From Foliimonas ilicis (GTDB lineage Bacteria; Pseudomonadota; Alphaproteobacteria; Rhizobiales; Rhizobiaceae): 64,000 nucleotides of DNA. Every line of letters begins with the position of its first letter. Within the stretch, counting starts at the first letter, position 1. The notes beneath the pieces were generated by a model. It was not told the DNA's origin and ran no database searches. It saw nothing but the letters and a program-made list of their open reading frames with translations. Both the position numbers and the translations under genes were made by a program. Where the stretch lies: positions 372,001 to 436,000 of the forward strand of contig NZ_JBDUUH010000001.1 of NCBI RefSeq assembly GCF_039939195.1, written 5' to 3'. This document shows, one piece after another, positions 1-7,437 of the stretch.

Positions 1-241
1 AGAGCTTGTCCAATGTCGGCGCGTCGAGCGATGCGGATACCCATTGCTTGGGTGGGATTGCCGGAGATTTGGTCAAAGCAACAGCCTTCGGCACCGTTTT
101 GGGCGGATCTTCCTGCTTCGGCACAGGGGAACTCGGCACTTCGAGCGTTGATTTCCCCTTCAGCGGCGTCGTCGATTTGGCGACAAGCGTCCAGAGAACG
201 CGATCATCGTCGCTCAACTCCTTCGTGCGCCGACTGCTCAC
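1..241 (-). CDS. Smr/MutS2-C-like family protein, N-terminal part only (runs off the window)
   Basis: Only about the first 80 codons lie in the window, read leftward from a GTG at 239-241. That GTG overlaps the mltA stop codon (GTGA), a typical translational coupling, so the gene is the third member of a tim44-mltA-smr operon. The visible start reads VSSRRTKELSDDDRVLWTLV and is followed by a Lys/Pro/Ser-rich linker. This is how the short Smr-domain proteins next to mltA in Brucella relatives begin. The Smr nuclease domain would lie beyond position 1 and is not seen, so the family call rests on the N-terminus and on context. Confidence 0.6.
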   Translation of the reverse strand, partial: MSSRRTKELSDDDRVLWTLVAKSTTPLKGKSTLEVPSSPVPKQEDPPKTVPKAVALTKSPAIPPKQWVSASLDAPTLDKL

Positions 242-1338
242 CGGAACCTCCCGGCAATCTCGTTGGGCACGAGCATGAAGAAATCCGCTTCGTTGCGTAC
301 CACGCCGGCGATTTCGCCTGCCGCATCGCCGCTTCCGGCAAAAAGGTCGCCGCGCGCGGGGCCGACGATCGCAGACCCGGTGTCCTGCGCGATCATCAAT
401 CTGCGGAAGGGCGTGCCAAAGGCAGTAAGTTCGGGAGCGTGAATGAAAAACGGCGTACCGAACGTGTGAAGCAGCCGGTCGACAGCAACGGAGCGACCGG
501 GCGTCAAAGGTACTTTCGCCGCCGCAATAGGACCCAGATCAGGATCATCCACCGCGGCCTCGCGAAAGAAAATATAGGAGCGATTCTGCCAGAGAATTTC
601 GTCGATACGTGCCGGATTTTGTGAAAACCAGCCACGAATGGATTGCATCGTTATTTTTTCGAGCGGGATTTCGCCGATTTCGGCCAGTATTTTTCCCGGT
701 CCGGTAAAGCGCTGACCACTCTTTGCCGCATAGGTCACGCGAGCAAGCGTTCCGTCCGTCATTCTCAGCCGTGCCGCGCCCTGCACATGAATGAAGAACG
801 CATCGACCTTACTCACCACAAAAGCGATTTCCAGCCCGCGCCCGAAAAGTGCACCGCGCTCTATCGCCTCGCGATCATGATATTCGACCAATCCATTCGG
901 CGTTTGCCGGGCAAAAGCCAGATAGGCATCCATTCCATTCGGGCGGTTGGTATCGTCAATGTCGATAAGATCGTCGGGACGGGCCAACAGCGGTACAGTG
1001 AACTCATCCGTTCGCACCCGTGAGGCTTCGACGATAGGCTCATAGAACCCCGTTACCAGTCCACGGCTGCCACTCTCGGGCAAAATATGGACCGGCGTGA
1101 AATATTTCTCGAAGAAGGCGCGGGCATCGCGCGCATTTATGTCTTTATGTTCTCGCGCGGCGGCATAAGCATCGGAAAAGGTTTGGAAATCGACGCCGAG
1201 GGAACCGGTGCGGTAGGGTTTTACCGTCGCCTGAAACGCCGACCGGCGAAACGCCTCATAGGCTGGCAGAGGGTTATCCTCCAGCCAGCCCGGCAAATCC
1301 TGAAATGTAAGAGAATGAAAAACAGGTGCGGACGACAC
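238..1338 (-). CDS. mltA: Membrane-bound lytic murein transglycosylase A
   Basis: 366 aa. MltA cleaves the MurNAc-GlcNAc bond of peptidoglycan to give 1,6-anhydro products. The middle (about residues 95-250) carries the MltA barrel, with GLVTGFYEPIVEAS and VYFIHVQGAARL-type segments. The C-terminus (about 270-360) is a 3D domain with AQDTGSAIVGPARGDLF, which holds the conserved aspartates. The start is a GTG with a strong GGAGGG 9 nt upstream. The predicted N-terminus (SSAPVFHSLTFQDLPGW) shows neither a signal peptide nor a lipobox, which is odd for a periplasmic enzyme. The gene lies 17 bp after the tim44 stop and overlaps the smr start by 4 bp. Confidence 0.93.
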   Translation of the reverse strand: MSSAPVFHSLTFQDLPGWLEDNPLPAYEAFRRSAFQATVKPYRTGSLGVDFQTFSDAYAAAREHKDINARDARAFFEKYFTPVHILPESGSRGLVTGFYEPIVEASRVRTDEFTVPLLARPDDLIDIDDTNRPNGMDAYLAFARQTPNGLVEYHDREAIERGALFGRGLEIAFVVSKVDAFFIHVQGAARLRMTDGTLARVTYAAKSGQRFTGPGKILAEIGEIPLEKITMQSIRGWFSQNPARIDEILWQNRSYIFFREAAVDDPDLGPIAAAKVPLTPGRSVAVDRLLHTFGTPFFIHAPELTAFGTPFRRLMIAQDTGSAIVGPARGDLFAGSGDAAGEIAGVVRNEADFFMLVPNEIAGRFR

Positions 1339-1355
1339 GGAAAGTGCCCTCCGGC

Positions 1356-2060
1356 TTAGTCTTCTTCTTCAGTCGCGACCAGCTTCCAGTTCGGGTCCTT
1401 GGCGCGGGTGTCGCGGGCAAAGGTCCAGACGTCTTTGACCTCGGCGACGGTTTCAGGATCGCCGTCAATGACCTCACCTGCTTTATCGCGTGTCGCCGAA
1501 ATCAGCTCGCTGACGATACGCAGGGTGACATGCGCCTCGCCGTTTTTCATTTCCGCAGACACGATCTCGGCCTTGTCGATACCGACAAAAGAAGACTGGA
1601 TTTTCTCGGAGCGGGATTCGCGATCGGAAATCGCCGAAACGAAACCGTCGAAAACCTCACGGGAAAGCAGATTTTTCAACGTTTTGCGGTCGCCATCAGC
1701 ATAGGCAATAACGATCATCTCATAGGCCATCTTGGCGCCATCGACGAAAGTCTTCGGCTCAAAAGAAGGATCGGCGTCCTTGATGGTCCGCAGGCCCTTG
1801 TTCAGGTCCGTATTCGGCCTGGCAAATGCATCAATGGAAGCATAGCTGGCTTCGACATCGGCTGGCGTCTTCTTGCGCGGCAGAGAAACGACGTTCTCCG
1901 GCGCTGCCTGCTCGTCCTTGTTCGCGGAACGGCCAGCCGTATAGGGATCGAATGGCGGGCGCTCATTGCCCGTACGACGGCCCAGAACGTTGCGGAGCTG
2001 AAAAAAGATCACCACCGCCGCGATCAGGAAAAAGATTGTGCCGAAATCGAAAAATTCCAT
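1356..2060 (-). CDS. Tim44/TimA-family membrane-anchored adaptor protein
   Basis: 234 aa from the ATG at 2058-2060; an in-frame upstream start at 2099 is possible but has less support. The N-terminus is a single hydrophobic segment (about residues 5-21, FGTIFFLIAAVVIFFQLR) followed by NVLGRRTG and a charged linker. The C-terminal ~130 residues match the Tim44-like fold, with VEASYASIDAF, FVDGAKMAYEMIV and a terminal TFARDTRAKDPNWKLVATEE. Alphaproteobacterial homologues are inner-membrane proteins related to mitochondrial Tim44, and their exact partner is not settled. It is first in an operon with mltA and smr. This fits an envelope role, but that is inference. Confidence 0.88.
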   Translation of the reverse strand: MEFFDFGTIFFLIAAVVIFFQLRNVLGRRTGNERPPFDPYTAGRSANKDEQAAPENVVSLPRKKTPADVEASYASIDAFARPNTDLNKGLRTIKDADPSFEPKTFVDGAKMAYEMIVIAYADGDRKTLKNLLSREVFDGFVSAISDRESRSEKIQSSFVGIDKAEIVSAEMKNGEAHVTLRIVSELISATRDKAGEVIDGDPETVAEVKDVWTFARDTRAKDPNWKLVATEEED

Positions 2061-2268
2061 ATCTTTTGCCAATTGATCCCTTGTTTCGGCGGCCCGCAAG
2101 CCAGCCTTTAACGACTGTTGACGGACACGACAAACCTACACTACGCGAATTGCATATAGAACGCATCTCACGATCATTCAAATCAAAGCCATCCATCACT
2201 ATCTTAATGCGGCAATTATTCTCGTCTAAAAGGCGGGCAACTTTACTCTGACAATCAGGCTTGAGCAT
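2061..2268. promoter_or_regulatory. Divergent promoter region between tim44-mltA-smr and fxsA
   Basis: About 210 bp separate the leftward tim44 start from the rightward fxsA start, so both promoters should lie here. The stretch is more AT-rich than its flanks. No operator was assigned by eye. Confidence 0.4.
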
Positions 2269-2766
2269 TTGCGCTTATCATTCGTTCCTTTGATCCTTCT
2301 TCTCTTGCCGCTGGTCGAGATTGCCGGTTTCGTTCTCGTCGGGAGCCAGATCGGCGTTCTGGCGACGATCGGCCTGGTGATCGCAACCAGCATTGCCGGC
2401 GGTTTGCTCATGCGTTTCCAAGGGTTTGGCACGCTTGCGCGCATTCGTCAGGAGATGGAAGGCGGTCGTGACCCGAGTCGAAACCTTGCTCACGGCATAA
2501 TGATCCTATTCGCCGGATTGCTTCTTCTGCTGCCCGGTTTTTTCACGGACATCATCGGAATCCTGCTTTTCATCCCTCCGATTCGCGATTTTGGCTGGCG
2601 GTTTTTGAAGAAACGCGTCGATTTTTCGGCAAACTTCACGACGTTTCGCGGCGGTGCGGGTCCACGCGGCGGAAATGGCCCGTCGAAAACCATCGATCTG
2701 GATGAGGACGATTATTCCAAGGACCCCGACCCGAATTCGCCTTGGCGCAAGCTGCGGGACGAGTGA
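2269..2766 (+). CDS. fxsA: FxsA family membrane protein
   Basis: 165 aa. It is a cytoplasmic-membrane protein of the FxsA family; in E. coli, overexpression of FxsA relieves exclusion of phage T7 by the F plasmid, and its normal role is unclear. The first ~120 residues hold three to four hydrophobic segments, including LSFVPLILLLLPLVEIAGF and IMILFAGLLLLLPGFFTDI with the family's LLLPGFFTDxxG motif. The last ~50 residues are hydrophilic and acidic, ending in an Asp-rich tail. The start is taken as a TTG directly before CGCTTATCATTC, because no ATG fits the conserved N-terminus. It is followed 96 bp later by secB on the same strand. Confidence 0.9.
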   Translation: MRLSFVPLILLLLPLVEIAGFVLVGSQIGVLATIGLVIATSIAGGLLMRFQGFGTLARIRQEMEGGRDPSRNLAHGIMILFAGLLLLLPGFFTDIIGILLFIPPIRDFGWRFLKKRVDFSANFTTFRGGAGPRGGNGPSKTIDLDEDDYSKDPDPNSPWRKLRDE

Positions 2767-2862
2767 AACGACGCTCTTAACCTTGTCTTGACATGACGGC
2801 CATGGTAGCCAACGCCGCAATTTCAATTGAGCCGCAAAGCGGCAAAACCAAGAGGACAGGCT

Positions 2863-3366
2863 ATGGCCAAGAATGAGGATGCCCAGAAGGGTGCCGCAAC
2901 CAACGGAAACGGCAGCACTGCCCAGCCCTCGCTCAATGTCCTCGTTCAATATGTGAAGGACCTCTCCTTCGAGAGCCCCGGCGCACCGAATTCGCTGCGC
3001 GGACGCGACAAGGCTCCAAGCATCAACATCAATGTCAACGTCAATGCCAATCCGATTTCGGACAAGGAATTCGACGTTAACCTGTCGCTGACGGCGAAAG
3101 CTTCCTTCGAAAAGGAAGTGCTGTTCAACGTAGAGCTCGTCTATGGCGGTGTTTTCCGCGTCGAAGGTTTTCCGCAGGAACACATGCTGCCGCTGCTCTT
3201 CATCGAGTGCCCGCGCCTGCTTTTCCCGTTCGCACGTCAGGTCATCGCGGATGCGACCCGCAATGGCGGCTTCCCGCCGCTGATGCTGGACCCGATCGAC
3301 TTCGCGCAGATGTTCCAGCAGAAAGTTGCCGAGGAACAGGCTGCCGCAAAAGTTCAGGTCAGCTAA
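2863..3366 (+). CDS. secB: Protein-export chaperone SecB
   Basis: 167 aa, normal for the family. SecB is a cytosolic tetrameric chaperone that keeps preproteins unfolded and hands them to SecA. The start is the ATG after AGAGGACAGG; a TTG 36 bp upstream is in frame but poorly placed. The core is clear: LNVLVQYVKDLSFESPGAP, SININVNVNANP, VELVYGGVFRVEG and the highly conserved LLFIECPRLLFPFARQVI and GGFPPLMLDPIDF. An Ala-rich acidic tail follows. The gene ends just before a strong bidirectional terminator shared with dnaQ. Confidence 0.97.
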   Translation: MAKNEDAQKGAATNGNGSTAQPSLNVLVQYVKDLSFESPGAPNSLRGRDKAPSININVNVNANPISDKEFDVNLSLTAKASFEKEVLFNVELVYGGVFRVEGFPQEHMLPLLFIECPRLLFPFARQVIADATRNGGFPPLMLDPIDFAQMFQQKVAEEQAAAKVQVS

Positions 3367-3382
3367 TTTTTTTATGAATGAC

Positions 3383-3415
3383 AAAAAGCCCGCGTCGAAA
3401 GATGCGGGCTTTTTT
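3383..3415. terminator. Bidirectional Rho-independent terminator between secB and dnaQ
   Basis: A perfect-looking hairpin with arms AAAAAGCCCGCGTC and GATGCGGGCTTTTT (one G-U pair) and a GAAA loop, with T-runs on both strands. It sits between the convergent secB and dnaQ stop codons and can serve both. Confidence 0.9.
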
Positions 3416-3418
3416 GTA

Positions 3419-4138
3419 TCAGGCGGAAGCTGAAACTTCCGTTTCGAGCTTGGCCCAGACCGCATTCTCGCCCATGCCCGCAACCAGTTTGGCGTGAGCG
3501 GCGCGTTCTTCCTCGGTCAATCGCGACGGCAATGGATTAGGCCTCGCTGAAATGGTGATTTCCGTGTGGATTTCCGTCTGCTCAGAATTCGCATTCGATG
3601 AGCGGCTTTCAAGAACCAAAGCAGTCTGCTTGCCGCCAATCAGCTCGATATAAACTTCGGCCAGAAGCTCGGAATCGAGCAAGGCGCCGTGTTTGGTACG
3701 GCGGCTGTTGTCGATACCATAGCGGCGGCAAAGCGCATCAAGCGAATTCGGACCCATTGGATGCTTGCGCCGGGCAAGCGCCAGCGTGTCGATGACAAAA
3801 TCCTGCGAAACGCTTTGATGGCCGAGCCGCGTCAGCTCGGCGTTGATGAAGCCCATATCGAAATTGGCATTGTGAGCGACGAGCTTCGCGCCTTCGATAA
3901 AGGTCAAGAACTCTTCGACGATATCCTGAAATGGCGGCTTGTCGGCAAGATCCGCATCGCTGATGCCATGCACGGCGAGCGCGTCCGGGTGAACGGCGCG
4001 TCCCTGCGGGTTGATATAGACATGGAATGTGCGCCCGGTCACAAAGCGGTTTACGAGTTCGATGCCGCCGATCTCGATGATACGATCCTCGCGTGAATCA
4101 AGGCCGGTCGTTTCCGTGTCGAAGATAATCTCGCGCAA
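3419..4138 (-). CDS. dnaQ: DNA polymerase III epsilon subunit (3'-5' proofreading exonuclease)
   Basis: 239 aa from a TTG at 4136-4138, chosen because AGGGAG lies 8 nt upstream and the protein then begins MREIIFDTETTGL as in relatives. A longer reading would run into coaE. It is the DEDDh proofreading subunit of the replicase. ExoI is Asp7-x-Glu9 in FDTETTG, ExoII is AHNANFDMGF and ExoIII is KHGALLDSELLAEVY with the catalytic His and Asp. The C-terminal ~50 residues are variable and probably include the contact with the alpha subunit. The start lies just downstream of the coaE stop, so the two genes are likely cotranscribed. Confidence 0.95.
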   Translation of the reverse strand: MREIIFDTETTGLDSREDRIIEIGGIELVNRFVTGRTFHVYINPQGRAVHPDALAVHGISDADLADKPPFQDIVEEFLTFIEGAKLVAHNANFDMGFINAELTRLGHQSVSQDFVIDTLALARRKHPMGPNSLDALCRRYGIDNSRRTKHGALLDSELLAEVYIELIGGKQTALVLESRSSNANSEQTEIHTEITISARPNPLPSRLTEEERAAHAKLVAGMGENAVWAKLETEVSASA

Positions 4139-4142
4139 CGAA

Positions 4143-4751
4143 TCACTCCCTGTGTGAGCTAGAGTTTTCGCCCGCCAGCAGGTTCGAGACAAGATCGTTG
4201 ACTGCTGAACGCGCCGCGTCGAGACCTTTTCCCGTGTCTATTATAAAATCGGCCTGCTCGCGCTTTTGCGCATCCGGTACCTGGCGCGCAAGAATCGCCT
4301 CGAATTTTTCAGGCGTCATGCCCGCTCGTGCAAGCACCCTCTCCCGCTGGATCTCTGCAGGAGCCGATACGACGACCACCTTGTCGACGCGATCGCGGCC
4401 ACCGGTTTCGAAAAGCAACGGAATATCGAGTACGGCAATCGGCGCGCCGGCCTCGCGGTGCCTTGCAACGAAGTCATTGGCGTCCGCCCGGACAAGCGGG
4501 TGGATGATGGATTCCAGCATCTTCAATGCTGAAGGATTGCCAAGCACTTTCGCACCGAGTGCTTCTCGGTTGACCTTGCCGTCACGCACCGTTCCGGGAA
4601 ACGCCTGTTCGATCAGCAGAGCCGCAGCACCCGAATACAGCCTGTGTACCGTCTCATCGGAATCGTGAACCGGTACGCCCGCATCGACGAACATTTTTGC
4701 CGTCGTCGATTTTCCCATGCCGATCGAGCCAGTGAGGCCAAGCAGGATCAT
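4143..4751 (-). CDS. coaE: Dephospho-CoA kinase
   Basis: 202 aa. CoaE performs the last step of coenzyme A synthesis, ATP-dependent phosphorylation of the 3'-hydroxyl of dephospho-CoA. The P-loop GLTGSIGMGKST is at residues 5-16. The conserved VHDSDETVHRLY (about 29-40) and IAVLDIPLLFETGG (about 104-117) follow. Its ATG overlaps the aroE stop (ATGA), and dnaQ starts 4 bp after its end. The aroE-coaE-dnaQ order is usual in Rhizobiales. Confidence 0.96.
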   Translation of the reverse strand: MILLGLTGSIGMGKSTTAKMFVDAGVPVHDSDETVHRLYSGAAALLIEQAFPGTVRDGKVNREALGAKVLGNPSALKMLESIIHPLVRADANDFVARHREAGAPIAVLDIPLLFETGGRDRVDKVVVVSAPAEIQRERVLARAGMTPEKFEAILARQVPDAQKREQADFIIDTGKGLDAARSAVNDLVSNLLAGENSSSHRE

Positions 4752-5584
4752 GCGTGCTTTTCCATATCCGCTACTATCAAGGCCCGAAGTTCAGGTGTCA
4801 CTTCCGGGCGCTTGCCGAACCATTTTTCGAAGCCCGGTACTGCCTGGTGAAGCAACATGCCAAGACCATCGACGGTTTTCAGCCCTCGGCGTTTAGCCGC
4901 TGCCAACAAGGGTGTTTCCAGCGGCACATAGACGAGGTCGGTGACAATCGCATTATCGGGCAGATGATCAGGATTGGCTGGCAATTCGACATTGCCGTGC
5001 ATACCGAGAGAGGTCGTGTTCACCAAAAGATCAGCATCCGACATCAATTCATCGATCATCGCTACAGGCTGTGCGGAAACGTTTTTGCCGAAGCGGTCTG
5101 CCAGTTCTGTTGCTCTGGCGAGTGTGCGGTTGACGATCCTGATGTCGCGGAAACCGCGCTGGATAAGAGCGTAAATTACGGCGCGCGCGGCACCCCCCGA
5201 CCCAAGCACGACGGCAATGCCATTGCCTTCCCAGCCGGACGCGTACTCATCCAGATTGGCAGCGAAGCCATGCGCATCGGTATTGGTGGCAAAGAGCTCG
5301 CCGTTTTCGAACCACAGCGTATTTGCCGCGCCGATCAGTTCGGCGGTTTCGTCCGGGCGCTCGGCAAGGCGAAATGCCGCTTCCTTATGAGGAAGCGTGA
5401 CATTGCCGCCGGCAAGCCCCTGCTCTTTCAGCGTGCGGACAAAATCCGGAAATGCCTCAGGCAGAATATCGATGGGGCAATATGTGCCTTCAATGCCGTA
5501 CAGGTTCAGCCAGTAATTGTGGATTTTCGGCGAGCGGGAATGCGCGATCGGATTGCCGCAGACAAAAGCATTTCTGTCAGCCAT
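4748..5584 (-). CDS. aroE: Shikimate dehydrogenase (NADP+)
   Basis: 278 aa from the ATG at 5582-5584; a GTG three codons upstream would give MRSMAD. AroE reduces 3-dehydroshikimate to shikimate in aromatic amino-acid synthesis. The substrate site is visible as the AHSRSPKIHN motif near residue 15 and the catalytic lysine in NVTLPHKEAAF near residue 65. The NADP fold carries VVLGSGGAARAVIYAL and the VNRT segment, and the C-terminus has the GLGMLLHQAVPGFE lid motif. It overlaps maf upstream (8 bp) and coaE downstream (4 bp), so it sits mid-operon. Confidence 0.96.
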   Translation of the reverse strand: MADRNAFVCGNPIAHSRSPKIHNYWLNLYGIEGTYCPIDILPEAFPDFVRTLKEQGLAGGNVTLPHKEAAFRLAERPDETAELIGAANTLWFENGELFATNTDAHGFAANLDEYASGWEGNGIAVVLGSGGAARAVIYALIQRGFRDIRIVNRTLARATELADRFGKNVSAQPVAMIDELMSDADLLVNTTSLGMHGNVELPANPDHLPDNAIVTDLVYVPLETPLLAAAKRRGLKTVDGLGMLLHQAVPGFEKWFGKRPEVTPELRALIVADMEKHA

Positions 5585-6176
5585 CGAGCGCACCGAGTTC
5601 GCGCAACTCTGCCAGAACAGCCAGAAGCGGCAGGCCGACTATCGTGAAATAGTCGCCGTCAACCTTCTCGAAAAGCTGGATGCCCTCGCCTTCGATCTGA
5701 TAGGCGCCGACGCTTGAAAGCGCGATATTGCCAACGTGCGCCAGATGGCGGCCAATGAATGCCGGATCGAGCGGGCGCATTTTCAGATTTGCGATGCCGA
5801 CGTAACGCCACAAAGTTACGCCGTCGCGAACAAGCACTGCAGCGCTATTGAGCTGATGTGTCTTGCCGGACAGGGCAAGCAGATGACGGCGTGCACCTTC
5901 CATATCCTTCGGCTTGTGAAAAACCTCGCCATCCAGCGAAAGCGTCTGGTCACAACCGAGAACCAGCCGGCCCGGATAGCGTTCACTGACATCCTGCGCC
6001 TTTGCCTCGGCAAGCACTGCCGCAACATCTTGCGGCGACGCTCCGCTTCCCTCAAGCGGCGCTTCCAATGCCCGCTCATCGACATCTGCGGCTATCGCAG
6101 CGAAATCGATTCCCGCATTTGAGAGCAAGGTTTTTCGGAATGGGCTTGCCGAAGCCAGGATGATTTTTTCGCTCAT
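5577..6176 (-). CDS. maf: Maf-family nucleoside triphosphate pyrophosphatase (YceF-like)
   Basis: 199 aa. Maf proteins hydrolyse non-canonical or modified nucleoside triphosphates to monophosphates plus pyrophosphate. The N-terminal ILASASPFRKTLLSNAGI is the Maf signature, and the catalytic region reads VLGCDQTLSLDGEVFHKP. The CDQ pattern resembles YceF (7-methyl-GTP-preferring) more than YhdE-type GADT, so substrate preference is inferred from that. Here it lies between ppsR and aroE, a gene order kept in relatives next to the origin and hemE. Confidence 0.93.
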   Translation of the reverse strand: MSEKIILASASPFRKTLLSNAGIDFAAIAADVDERALEAPLEGSGASPQDVAAVLAEAKAQDVSERYPGRLVLGCDQTLSLDGEVFHKPKDMEGARRHLLALSGKTHQLNSAAVLVRDGVTLWRYVGIANLKMRPLDPAFIGRHLAHVGNIALSSVGAYQIEGEGIQLFEKVDGDYFTIVGLPLLAVLAELRELGALDG

Positions 6177-6212
6177 GGGATTGTCCTCGGATAAGAGCGT
6201 TTTGAATGCCTG

Positions 6213-7040
6213 TTAACGCGTCCGGTTTCTCAGGGCAACGATTGCGGCAGCCGTCTCCTCGATCGAGCGACGGCTGACATCGATCGTTGGCCAGTTATGG
6301 CGCGTGCAAATTTGTCTCGCATAAGCCAATTCCTGAGAGATCGAAGCGCGATCCACATAATCCTGCGAGGCATAACCGGCAGTCGTTCCCAACGCCCGGT
6401 TCTGGCGAACATGGGATATGCGCTCAGCGGTTGCGATAAGCCCGACAATCAAAGGTTTTTGCGCCGTGGCAAGCGATTCCGGCAGCGGCACGCCAAGGAC
6501 GATAGGTATATTCGCTGTCTTGATGCCCCTATTGGCCAGATAAATGCTGGTCGGCGTTTTCGAAGTGCGCGATATGCCGATCAGAATGACGTCTGCTTCC
6601 TCGATATCGTAGGGAAGCTGCCCGTCATCATGTTCCATGGTGAAATTAAGCGCGTCGATGCGCCGGAAATAATCCGCGTCCAGCACATGCTGTGCACCGA
6701 CACGGCGACCGGCCGGCGTTCCGAGATAGGACTGAAAGACGGTCAAGACCGGCTCCAGCACCGAAACGCAAGGCAGACCCATCTCCGCACACCGCGCATC
6801 AATGCGCCCGGCGAGAGCCTGATCCACGACAGTGTAAAGAACTATGCCGGGTTCTTCTTCAATATCGTCGAAAACTTTCATTAACTGTTTGTCTGTACGA
6901 ATGAGCGGGTAGATGTGCTCGATGGCGCGCGCATCCTTGTATTGGGCGGCGGCCGCACGGCCTGCAGCCAAGAGAGTTTCGCCGGTGGCGTCCGAAATAA
7001 GGTGCAGATGAAAGAAACTCTGCGGCTTGTTCACAGGCAT
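6213..7040 (-). CDS. Pyruvate, phosphate dikinase regulatory protein (bifunctional kinase/phosphorylase)
   Basis: 275 aa, DUF299/PpsR family. These enzymes inactivate pyruvate phosphate dikinase or PEP synthase by ADP-dependent threonine phosphorylation and reactivate it by Pi-dependent dephosphorylation. The N-terminal FHLHLISDATGETLLAAGRA is the family signature. A central P-loop-like GISRTSKTPTSIYLANRG (about residues 153-170) binds the nucleotide. The C-terminus DVSRRSIEETAAAIVALR is conserved. It is transcribed away from the putative origin, and its first codons contain a DnaA-box-like TTGTTCACA. Confidence 0.93.
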   Translation of the reverse strand: MPVNKPQSFFHLHLISDATGETLLAAGRAAAAQYKDARAIEHIYPLIRTDKQLMKVFDDIEEEPGIVLYTVVDQALAGRIDARCAEMGLPCVSVLEPVLTVFQSYLGTPAGRRVGAQHVLDADYFRRIDALNFTMEHDDGQLPYDIEEADVILIGISRTSKTPTSIYLANRGIKTANIPIVLGVPLPESLATAQKPLIVGLIATAERISHVRQNRALGTTAGYASQDYVDRASISQELAYARQICTRHNWPTIDVSRRSIEETAAAIVALRNRTR

Positions 7041-7437
7041 GCCCCGGTTCTGTGGTCTGGTGTGGATAAGTCGGCGCTGTCGTGCCGCGCTTTCGGCCGG
7101 ACTGTATCAGATAGCGACTTGTCCACAATTGGTGCTGCTGTCTGTATCGCGATGGCCCTGTGGATGATGTCGGGGACTTCGGAAACTTGTTCGATGTTCC
7201 ACGTGAATCATGATCAAATGGATGTCTGGCTAAGTATTTGAATTTGCAACCGATGTGGCGCTTATCCCCGTAATTAGGTCTTCATGCCTACAAACGGGGC
7301 GCGACAATCTGCAGTCTCGCGGCGCGTGGCGGATTCGGGATAAGTCGTAATCACCGATTCCAACAGAGTCTAAGAATCAGAAGACTCTCTTTCATAGAAA
7401 TTTTATTTAAAGATAGGCTTTCGGGTTTGGAGGCTTG
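7027..7437. other. Probable chromosomal replication origin (oriC) between ppsR and hemE
   Basis: About 400 bp without a gene, between divergent ppsR and hemE. DnaA-box-like nonamers, by eye: 7027-7035 TTGTTCACA (inside the ppsR start), 7061-7069 TTATCCACA on the minus strand (exact consensus), 7119-7127 TTGTCCACA, 7159-7167 TCATCCACA (minus), 7262-7270 TTATCCCCG and 7335-7343 TTATCCCGA (minus). An AT-rich stretch at about 7388-7420 next to hemE could be the unwinding element. A parS-like palindrome lies at 7195-7210. In Caulobacter and Rhizobiales the origin lies next to hemE, and parAB is 7.5 kb away here. Assignment is by sequence and context, not by experiment. Confidence 0.75.
7195..7210. 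other. parS: parS-like site in the oriC region
   Basis: TGTTCCACGTGAATCA matches the ParB-binding consensus TGTTNCACGTGAAACA at 14-15 of 16 positions. It is the site closest to the DnaA boxes. Confidence 0.75.
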
